A DNA stretch of 64,000 bases from Cyanophora paradoxa (taxonomy: Eukaryota; Glaucocystophyceae; Cyanophorales; Cyanophoraceae), in the NCBI GenBank assembly GCA_004431415.1, contig QPMI01000085.1, positions 124,001-188,000 of the forward strand, written 5' to 3'. Each line of letters starts with the position of its first letter. Position 1 is the stretch's first letter. Below, in pieces: positions 27,848 to 36,726 of this stretch. The position numbers and the translations under genes are program-made. The notes below the pieces were generated by a model. It was given only the letters and a program-made list of their open reading frames with translations. It did no database searches and had not been told where the DNA came from.

Positions 27848-28240
27848 TATTACGTACGTTATCCGATGCTTGCAATTGAGATATCTTGCGCACCCGATCG
27901 GCCGTGGGCCGGGGCTGAAGCACGGCCCCGGGCCCCCGGCCCCCCGGCCCAGCAGCAGCTGCAGCAGCTATTCAGAAAGAATTCTAGATCTGTAGCTAGT
28001 GGTCCGGGGCCGGATGGGACTGGAGGCTCTTTCGAGGTCGGGGGCACGACACCGTGACTGGTATACGTATACGTAGCCGCTGAGCTGCAGCGCGAGGTCC
28101 AACGCCGAGAGCCTCCGTGGGATTCAAAGATTCCCGCACCCTGGGGCCGGAGGGCGAATTTCGCGGTCGAAACTCATAATCAGGGGCCGTGAGGGCCTTG
28201 TTTTTGCCTGCATGCGCAGCTGAAAGGGGGATGTAAACTT

Positions 28241-28660
28241 GAAAACACGAAAATTAGAAAGCGGCAAGTTACTACACGCGTCTACGCGCTTGCTCCCGCT
28301 CTACGCGACTCGCAGGTGCACTATAGCTAGCTATAGATCTGCAGCTGCGGCATGGAGGGGCAGGACCGGAGGGCGGCGGGGCTGAGGACCGCAAAACCGG
28401 CGTCCCGCCGAACGTTAGCAAGAAAGTGCGCATGCGCACTGCGGCGCTTGGTCCCGCGCGGGTCCCACGCGGATCATAAGCACCGTCGACGTCGGGTCTA
28501 GATCTTCGGACACGAGATCGCAGAAGACATCGAGCAGCGGCTCCACAGAGCACTCGGTTGCCACTGTCAGGCTGGCATCCAGTCTACGGCCCCGGGGCTC
28601 GCTCCGCGCCGCGGCGTCGCGTTGTCCGGATCCTGCGCTAGGTCGAAGTTGGCGGCTGCA
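28241..28660 (-). pseudogene. Partial degraded copy of the 5' region of the DYRK gene
   Basis: 28,241-28,265 matches the intron sequence at 26,431-26,455 (GAAAACACGA.AAT.AGAAAG), and 28,450-28,655 matches 26,500-26,670, both including the coding segment RRLDVSLTVATEC of the DYRK first exon (here RRLDASLTVATEC). Substitutions and small insertions are scattered over intron and exon alike. The copy includes intron sequence, so it came from DNA, not from a retroposed mRNA. No kinase part is present. Confidence 0.75.
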
Positions 28661-28837
28661 CAACTTGCAACTTGCAATGCCGTGCACGATTCGGCATTCT
28701 CGGATTATAAAATGCACTTCGGCGACGCTGCACTCGCGGCGGGCAGGAAACTTCCTGTCGGGGAATTAAACCGAGCGGGGTACGGGTTCGTTGTTCTCGC
28801 TGCGGCGCACGCGTGGGGTCGAAGAAGGAGCTAGCAG

Positions 28838-30499
28838 ATGGCAAAGTCAAACAGCATGTCGGCCGGTTTCGCGGCTGCCGCCGTGGCGGCCCCGCGCACT
28901 CAGAAGCACAATATCGGCGCACGTGTGGTCGCCCGTGCGCAGACCCCGGCAGCTGTCGGCAGCTCGCAGGCTTCTCGGGCGTCTTCTTCGAGCTCCTCGG
29001 CTCGCAGCGCAGCCGCCAAGTCTCTCGGCTTCTTCGGCAGCGCGGCCTTCGACCGGGTCTCGTCGGTCAAGGGCCAGTTCTGCGCAAGCGATCTCGCGAG
29101 CCTCTCCAATGCCGCGAAAGAGGCCGTCGAGCTCCACGGCCTCCCCGTGATCCAGGCGGTTGCCGATCCATCATTCTCCGCGCCAAAGCGGCCGGGTCTC
29201 ATCCAGCACAAGAAGGAGGCGTACTGGTTCTACCGCTTCCTCTCCCTTGTTTACGGTGCGCCGCGCGCGCGCCCCGTCCCTGCGCGCGGTTGACCTGGCG
29301 CGCAGATGACTTCGTGAACCCGTTCCACTGGACCGTCGAGATGCGCGACGAGTCACTGGAGCTGGCCCAGCTGGACGGGCTTCGCGACAAGAACCCGGTG
29401 GTGGTTGACGTCGGCGGCGGCACCGGCTTCACCACCGAGGGCATCGTCAAGTACATCAACCCGGAGTGCGCCGCCCGCTCCCCGCCTTCCATTCCTTTCC
29501 TCAGGCGTCCGAACCGCTCGAAAGAAACGTGACGATCCTGGACCAGTCGCCGCACCAGCTGGCCAAGGCGCGCGAGAAGGCGGCGCTCCAGGGGTGCACC
29601 ATCATCGAGGGGGACGCGGAGGACCTGCCCTTCGAGACGGACAGCTGCGACCGCTACACCTCTGCCGGCAGCATCGAGTACTGGCCCGAGCCCCAGCGCG
29701 GCATCGCCGAGGCCTACCGCGTGGTCAAGCCCGTGCGCCCGACCCCGCCCTGCGCCCCGCGCGCCCCGCGCCCTGAGCCCCCGCAGGGCGGCGTCGCCAC
29801 CATCATCGGCCCCGTCCGCCCCACGAACTGGTTCTCCCGCTTCTGGGCAGACCTCTGGTGTGGCCGGCCCGCCGGCGGGAGCTAGGGCGGGGCGCGCTGA
29901 CGGGCCGCAGGATGCTCTTCCCGATGGAGGAGGAGTACCGGCAGTGGTACGAGGCGGCCGGCTTCACTGACATCAAGGTGCACCCCACCCCCCCGGGAGA
30001 AGAAGAGAGGGAGCGAGGGGCCGAGCGGCGGGGCGGCGCGCAGGTGAAGTACATCACGCCCAAGGCGTACAAGGGCATCCGCGAGCACGGCCTCATCATG
30101 GGCCTCACCATCTCCGGCGTCAAGCCCCAGGCCGGCCTCCCCAAGATCAAGTCCGGCCCCGCCCCGCTCTCGCCCAGCCCCCCCCGGGGGGCGACCGGCC
30201 GCGCAGGCTGGGCCCCAAGGCGGAGAAGCGCGTCGTGGAGGAGAAGGAGGAGAGCCTCGTGGACAAGATCCTCTTCCTCCCCAAGTGAGCGCCGGGCGCC
30301 GGCGGGGGCCGCGGGGCGGGGGCCGACGCGCGGGGCGCAGGTTCCTGCTCGGCTGCATCGCCGGCCTCTACTACGTCGTCCTGCCCCTCATCATCATCGC
30401 CTACGCCGCCCTCTTCGTGTCCGCACCGCCCCGCCCCGCCCCCTCCCGCCTCGCCCCGCCCGACGCCCCCGCAGCCGGGAGCCCAAGAAGTCGGCATAA
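28838..30499 (+). CDS. VTE3: VTE3-like MPBQ/MSBQ methyltransferase (plastid inner envelope)
   Basis: ATG 28,838 (or the internal MSAGF start) gives an Ala/Ser/Arg-rich transit peptide. The mature enzyme reads FVNPFHWTVEMRDESLE, VVVDVGGGTGFTTEGIVKYI (SAM motif I, about 29,405), VTILDQSPHQLAKAREK, CTIIEGDAEDLPFETDSCDR, SAGSIEYWPEPQRGIAEAYR, IGPVRPTNWFSRFWADLW, MLFPMEEEYRQWYEAAGF, HGLIMGLTISGVKP, and a C-terminal membrane anchor GLYYVVLPLIIIAYAALFV before REPKKSA and the stop at 30,497-30,499. This matches the plant VTE3/APG1 37-kDa inner-envelope protein through its full length. It methylates 2-methyl-6-phytyl- and solanesyl-benzoquinols on the way to tocopherol and plastoquinone, so the host is photosynthetic. 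Seven or more short introns. Confidence 0.88.
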
Positions 30500-30578
30500 A
30501 CACGGAGCGCGCCCGCCCTTCAGTTTTGCGCTAGAAGAATGTATTTCAATCTGCAGTATACGTAGCGTCGCTACTAGG

Positions 30579-32300
30579 CTAGCAGATGCGGGGGAGGGCG
30601 GGTCGCGGGGCGTGGGGCCGGGGCGGGTCGGTGGCCGGGGGCGCCGGCGCGGTGGGGTACAGGGCGCCGTCGATGAGGAGGCGGGCGAGGGGGGCGCCGG
30701 CCTCGGCGGCGCTGAAGGCGACGGCGGCGGCGGCGGCGGCGGCGTCGGCGGAGACGAGGGGGCAGGCGAGGACGCAGAGGGACCGGAGGCGGCGGGCGCC
30801 TCGTGCGATGGCGGCGACGTCGTCGGGGCCGAGCCCGGGCAGCTGCTCGAGGGCGAGGCACCGGAGCGAGGAGCGCTGCGAGTGGGCCACCGCCAGCGCA
30901 AAGTAGCGCGCCGCGTCCCGCTCCCGCTCCGCCTCCAGCCGCGGCACCGGCGGGGGCGCCCCCAGGCGCGCCACCTCGATGAAGTCCAGCCGCTCCCGGC
31001 ACGCCTCCACCGCGTCCTGCGCGCCCCCGCCCGCTCAGCCCGACACCGCGAGCGCCGCGCCGGCGCAGCCTGGCAGGCGGGCGCGACAACGCACCCCCGC
31101 CCAGTCGAGCACGGCGCGGGTGCCGGCCCCGGGGCGCCCGAGGGCGTCCGGGGAGGCGGGGCCGGAGACGCGGAGGGAGCGGAGGGCGGGGAGGATGGGC
31201 GGGCCCTCGTCGGGGAGGGGCCAGCGGGCAAAGGAGTTGGCGGTGGCGTCCGAGAGGGCGAGGCTGCGCAGGGCGGGGAGGCGGAGGAGGCTCTCGAGGG
31301 CCTGCGCCGGCTGGCCCTGGAAGCCGCGCAGGCCGACGCAGAGCCGCTCGAGGCGCGCGGCGAGCGGGGAGCCGGGGGCGGAGACGGCGGCGACGAAGTC
31401 CGAGAAGCCGCGCGGGGAGGATTCGATGGCGAGGGAGCGGAGCGCGGCCAGCGGCTCGAGGGCCGGCGCCAGCGCGGAGAGGTCCGCGAAGGCGAGGCGG
31501 AGGGAGGAGAGGGCGGGGGCCGACGCGGCGAGCGCGGCGGCGAGGGCGGCGAGCACGGGCGAGCCCGGCCCGAGCGCGACCCCCGACAGGCTGAGCTCGA
31601 GCTCCTCCAGGCGGGGGCACGCGGCGAGCGCGAGGAGCGCGCGCTCCGCCTCGGGGGCCGACGCGGAGGGCGCCTCGTAGTGCGAGTCGAGGCTGTCGGC
31701 CGCCACGCTCACCGCCCGCAGCGCCCCCGGCCGCGGCAGCGCCGCCAGGATCGAGGGAAGGTCCCGTGCTTCGAGGCCCCGCAGCTCCCGCAGCGCCCCG
31801 CAGCGCGCCGCGAGCCGCACGAGGCAGCGCGCCCCGAGCAGCGGAGTGTAGTCCGGCGAGCACTCCGCCGCGTCCAGGCTCGTCGTCAGCGCGAAGACGC
31901 CCCCGGCGTTGTCGATCGCCGACCGCAGCGCCCGGCTGACCAGGCGCAGGCGCTCCAGGGCCAGCGGGCTGCCCTCCATCCTGGCGACGTGCTTGCATAT
32001 TTCTACGAGCACGCCCTCGTCCAAACCCTCGATCGACAGCCCCCTCTCCCGCAGCTACGCGCTCGAGTCAGTCCGGACTCGCGCGAATACGCTTGAGCGC
32101 ACCACTTCCGCGCGCCGGGCCTGCTCCTCCGCCTCCGCCCGTGCGTAGTGCGCCTGGAGGCGCTCTAGCAGATGCCGAAGTTCCTCGGCGCAATGCTCGG
32201 CGAGTTCCCGCGGGTGCACGCGGAGGACGGCTGACGTCGCAGTCCTGAGCAGCGCCAGCGCTTCCGACGCGTCGGAGGCGGCCGAAGTCGCGTTATCCAT
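30579..32300 (-). CDS. F-box-like / LRR protein
   Basis: ATG 32,300 starts an exon MDNATSAASDASEALALL... with an amphipathic helix ending AEEQARRAEV. An intron GTGCGCTC..GCGTAG (about 32,100-32,056) joins it to an F-box-like segment LDEGVLVEICKHVARMEGSP with LERLRLVSRALRSAID. A run of LRR-like units follows (CPRLEELELSLSGVALG, LSSLRLAFADLSALAP, LRSLAIESSPRGFSDF, LRSLALSDATANSFARW). After another intron at about 31,030 the last exon (QDAVEACRERLDFIEVARLG...) ends at 30,579. Same class as the gene at 9.0-10.5 kb; probable SCF substrate adaptor, substrate unknown. Confidence 0.65.
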
Positions 32301-32387
32301 GCGCGCTAGCTTCGCCGCATTGGACTGATACGAGTACTAGTGAGACGCGAGAGCTGTTGCCCGGCGCGGCGGGTACACGCGCAAATC

Positions 32388-34648
32388 ATGTCTGCCGCGT
32401 TCTCCGTCGTCTTTGCCCCGGCGGCGAGCGCTGAGCTCGCCGCACCTCGTTCGAGCGCGGCAGCACGCTCAGCAGTGTCCGAGAGGTGCGCTTCCAGCCA
32501 TGATGCAGCGCGTCGGCGACCCGCACCCAGAGTCGCTCACAGCGTGCGATCCCGCGCGAGCAGGTTGAGCGCGCGGAGACTGGGCGCTAGCCGAACGCTG
32601 CGGCCCCGCTTTTTCGGTCAGGCTTCGGCGGTGGCGAAGCTTCCGCGCGCGAGCGCTGGATCGGCGAAGCAGATCGTCTTCGTCACATGCAGCGGAGGTC
32701 AGTGTGGCGTCGGCAGAAGCCTCCTTCGGCCCGACGCCGCGCTCGCACGTATGCCGAATCTGATCGGCCCGCAGAGGAGTCGGGGCGGAGGCGGGTTGTC
32801 ATCACGGGCATGGGCGTCGTGTCGTGCTACGGGACGGACATCGACGACCTGTACGACGGCCTGCTGAAGGCCCGCCGCCCCGGGCTCCCCGCGGGAGGCG
32901 CGGCTGAGGGCGGGGCAGGGGCGGAAGGAGGTCGTGCCGCTCCAGGGCGTGCAGCTGGACGGGCTCGCGGTGCGGCCGGGGCGCGCCGGCTGGAGGTCCG
33001 GGGATGACGCGGCGGCAGACGACGGTGGGAGGCCAGATCGCCCCCGAGCTCCTCGAGGAGGCTCGGGCAAAGTGCATCGACCCGACCCTTGACCGCGTCC
33101 GCCCCGCCCCCCTCCCCCCGCCCCGCCGCCCGCCAGGCCGACGCGGTGGCAGGAGCTGGACCCGGAGATCCGGTATGCCCTCATCGCCTCCAAGCTCGCC
33201 GTGCAGTCGGCCAAGATCGTGCGCACGCGCGCCCCGCCCCCCGCCGCGGGGCTCTGAGGCGGGGCAGACGGAGGAGGACCTGGCGGCGATGAAGAAGTCG
33301 CGCTGCGGCGTCATCGTCGGCTCCGCCCTCGCCGGCCTCTCCGGTCCGCGCCGCCCCGCCCCGCCCGCCCCCGCCCCGCCCGCGCCGACGGGGAGGCAGC
33401 GATGGAGCGTGCGGTGGCGGCGGTGGCGGGCGGGGGCAGCTACAAGGACCTGGCGCCGATGACGCTGCCGTTCGCGGGGGCGAACATGCCGTCGGCGCTG
33501 CTGGCGAAGGAGCTCGGGTTCACGGGGCCCAGCTACGCCGTCTCCGCCGGCTGCGCCTCCGGCGCCTCCTCCATCATCGCCGGTGCCCCCGCCCCCGCCC
33601 CCGCCCCCGCCCGCCCTCGGCCGCGCCCGGCGCGACGGGGCGGGCGGGGCGCAGCGGCGAACCACATCCGGAACGGGGAAGCGGAGGTGATGATCTGCGG
33701 GGCACGGAGGCGCCGCTGACGCGGGTCGGCATCGCCGGCCTCAACGCCCTCGGCACCCTCTCCACCTCGAACGACGACCCCGCCCGCGCGTGCGCCGCCC
33801 CGCGCCCCGCCCCGCGCTGCCCGTGCGAGGGCGGCGGCAGGGGTCGGCCGTGGAGCGCATCGCGGGACGGGATCGCCCTTGGCGAGGGCGCCGGCATCCT
33901 CGTCCGCCCTCCCCGCCCGCCCCCCGCCCGCCCGCCCGCCCGCCTGGCCCGCTCATGCGGCGGGGCAGATCCTGGAGGAGCTGGAGCACGCGCTGGACCG
34001 CGGGGCGCCGATCTGGGCGGAGTACTTCGGGGGCGCCCGCACCTGCGACGCCCGCTCGGTGCACGGGCCCGTCGCCGACGGCTCGAGCATCGCGCGGGCC
34101 ATGGAGGGCGCCATCGCCGACGCCGGCATGGAGCCGACCGAGATCGAGCACCTCAACGCGGGGGCGTGCGGCTCGCGGGACGCGGACGCGGCGGAGGCGG
34201 CGGCGATCAAGGCGGTCTTCCCCGCCGAGCACCGGGCGGAGCGGATGTGGGTCAACTCGACCAAGGGCTCCATCGGGCACGCCCTCGGCGCCTCGGGCGC
34301 CCTCCAGGCCGTCGTCTCCGTCCGCGCCATCATGGCCGGCCTGTCCGCCCCGCCCCGCCCCGCCCCGCCCCGCCCCGCCCCGCCGCCCGGCCTCACGGGC
34401 GGTGCAGGATGTTCCCGCTGGCGGGGCTGGAGGACCCGGACGCGGCGCTGGAGGGGATCCGCTGGCCGGGCCCCAAGCTCAAGGTCGAGAAGATCGAGAC
34501 CTCGCTGCTCAACGCCTACGGCCTCGGCGGCCACATCGCCTCCATCGTCATCTCCGCGTACCGCAACCACGGGCCCCAGGCCCGTGGCTTCCTCAAGATG
34601 GAGCGCCTCCGCTTCGGCAAGAACGCCGCCGACGCCGCCGCCTCCTAG
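32388..34648 (+). CDS. 3-oxoacyl-ACP synthase (KAS I/II) -like protein with altered active site
   Basis: ATG 32,388 gives a Ser/Ala/Arg-rich plastid-type leader (MSAAFSVVFAP). Exons then read RRVVITGMGVVSCYGTDIDD (about 32,790), LDPEIRYALIASKLAVQSAK (about 33,160), CGVIVGSALAGLS, LPFAGANMPSALLAKELGFT, SYAVSAGCASGASS (about 33,530, nucleophile Cys), EVMICGGTEAPLTRVGIAG, ILEELEHALDRGAPIWAEY, MEPTEIEHLNAGACGSRD (about 34,130), VNSTKGSIGHALGASGAL (Lys and second His present, about 34,250), LLNAYGLGGHIASIVIS and the stop at 34,646-34,648. The family elongates fatty acids in plastids. At the first catalytic His (family NAHxTST) this protein has NAGACGS, so decarboxylation of malonyl-ACP may be impaired. 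The N-terminal exons near 32,880-33,110 are unclear. Confidence 0.7.
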
Positions 34649-36726
34649 CTATAGCCGCAGCTGCAGGCCGAGGCCTCGGGATCGCCCCACCCTCTATAGC
34701 TAGCTCCACGCATCGGTCCACAGGGTAAACAATTAAGTCTTCACATTCCGCACAGAAGGAGGCGCGTTGCGGCTCGCTGAAGCGAGATGGCCTTCCGAGT
34801 TCCGAGAGCACCAACAAAACGACAAAAAGATGCGACAGAGCGCATCAAAATCGCGCCTAGTTCATGCCGCGTCTGTGTTTCTGCATAATTCATGATTTGG
34901 GCATGATGATTCTGATTCTGCATAATAAATACTGCTGCATTGAAGGCTAAGCTTACAATCATGGCAATTGCAAGCGGTTCGCGGCTGTACCACTAGTGCT
35001 GGGCGGCGGTTGCGAGCCTTGGGCTCGACAGCCCCCTGCAAAAGATGAGGAGGGACGGGCACGAGGCGCGCCGGAGCGGCTGGGCGGCCCAGAGGAAAGG
35101 CCCGCCGGGGCAGCAGCGCCGGGGTCCGCCCGCCCGGTGGCCAGCCGCCTGCAGTCGCGCCGGGCCTCGGCCGCCGCGCCCGGAACTCGGAACGGCTTGA
35201 AGAACGGCCCAAGGCGGAGGATGGCGGGGCAGGTAGCGGGCGTGTCACCGAGGACCGGCGGGCACTGCCGCCAGCGGTCACGCCCGGCCTGGCCTCTTCG
35301 CCGATTCTGACCGAAACTAGTACTCCAGCAGAAGGAGCTGGGCGCGGCGGGCGCTGCGCTCCGCACCACTCAGGCAAGGGCGCAAGCACGGAGCGGGCGT
35401 CCAACACCGCGGCCGGAGTCACCTCGGTTCGGGCTTCGAGTGCGGAGTTCTTCCCGGTCGGGGCGCACGCCCACCTCGGACAGGGGCCCGGACCGCTGAC
35501 TCAGTCTAGCATGCACCAGCAGATCGACGCGCGGGGAGCCAGGCAGATGCGAGTCGGCCAGCGCAGCGCGCCGGAGCCTGCGCATGCGTCCGGGCGGACG
35601 TCAGCTGCGAGCGCCGATGCGCTGCGCCAGCGTGGCGCGGCCACTACCGTCAGCGCTTATTGGCCGCAGCGCCGGCAGCTTGCAGTTGCAGAGAGCCTCC
35701 CTGGCGCAAGCACAGCGGGCCGGGACTCCGGCAGCCCGCAAACGCATCCGCTTCTGGAAGGAGAGAAGACGGGAAGGGCGAACTGCAGAGCCCGCATCGT
35801 CGATCCGCGCTGATGTGTGCGCCAGTCTCGGCTGGCAACTCGTGCTTAGCTGACCATGCCAAGCTCTTCTGTCACGTGCACGGAATCCGATCGAAGCGCT
35901 GCGCCCGCTCGATCCGATCCTGTGGGCGGGAGATGCTTGAGCTCGAGATAACAGCGCAGACAGGCTCTAGCATGCACTTCGCACCGTCACGAGCCTCTCG
36001 CCTGTCTCCCTCGGCAGCGTGGTTCAGCAGGCCCCAGGCCATGTCCAGCTGCAGGCCAGCGCCGCGCACTGGCAGCTGGCTGATCGAAAGCGCCTTGTAA
36101 AGCCCGCTCTCTGAATCTGCGCTTCCGAATTCGATGCCTCGACGCCCTCAGCGCCTGGCACGCCGTACGCGTGTTATACCGTCGTAGCCACTGGCCCGCT
36201 GTGCGCTAGCCACAGGCCTAGGTGGCTCGTGCACGAGCCAGCCCTTCCTCCGCCCCACCCCTTAGGTGGCAGCAGCCTTGTGCACGAGCCAGGGGGGGGG
36301 GGGGCAACTGAGTGGCCTGTGCACAGGCCACTTTGATCGGGAGTACCCCCCGGGTGGCTCGTGCACGAGCCAGGGGGGGGGCCACTGAGCGGCCTGTGCA
36401 CAGGCCGCTCCTTTTTTGTCGTTCAATGGAATGTACCCCCCGGGTGGCGCATGCACGCGCCACCCTGCGTCACCCCTACCCCCCCACCCCCCCCGAAGTT
36501 TTTGCAGCCCCGTCTGGGCGACATGGGCTCAACTCCGCAGAGGAGTATATATTTGTAGCAGCAGCAAACCTACTTGCCACATCGTTCTGCGGCCAGACAC
36601 CTTGAACTCGGAGAAGCCTGAACTTCGGAACTGAATCCGAGGCCTGGTACCGGTGTCCGACAAGTTCCCTTGTCCGAACTTCGGAAGTTGTACCCCACCC
36701 AAAGATTTCGGCGTCGTCAGTTCGCG
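34649..36726. other. Long intergenic region
   Basis: No gene recognised. A GC-rich stretch at about 35,000-35,500 has an open plus-strand frame without a family match or clear start. A lower-GC part follows. The hairpin cluster at 36,223-36,464 is listed separately. Confidence 0.4.
36223..36464. repeat. Cluster of about six GTGCAC-centred hairpin palindromes with covarying arms
   Basis: Units: 36,223-36,240 TGGCTCGTGCACGAGCCA; about 36,270-36,291 (imperfect); 36,311-36,332 with TGGCCTGTGCACAGGCCA; 36,355-36,372 again TGGCTCGTGCACGAGCCA; 36,388-36,409 with CGGCCTGTGCACAGGCCG; 36,443-36,464 with TGGCGCATGCACGCGCCA. Arm changes are matched on the other side (TC/GA, CT/AG, T/A to C/G), so the stems are kept while the sequence differs. 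GTACCCCCCGGGTGGC precedes two units; poly-G/C runs separate others. Confidence 0.85.

Larger units (their letters stand above)
26732..28837. other. Intergenic region with palindromes and a decayed gene copy
   Basis: No intact gene. It contains long GC-palindromic tracts (27,265-27,410), a 26-bp perfect palindrome at 27,822-27,847, and the partial copy of the DYRK 5' region at 28,241-28,660 listed separately. Confidence 0.5.

Noticed and set aside
28450-28660. Functional second copy of the DYRK N-terminal exon
   Set aside because: Indels and stops break the frame and no kinase exons follow.
34862-35422. Open frames in the GC-rich part of the 34.6-36.7 kb spacer
   Set aside because: No family match and no clear start or splice structure on either strand; left as intergenic.
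36223-36464. CRISPR-like array
   Set aside because: The repeats are palindromes with differing arms and irregular spacing, no spacers of constant length and no cas genes; the DNA is eukaryotic.
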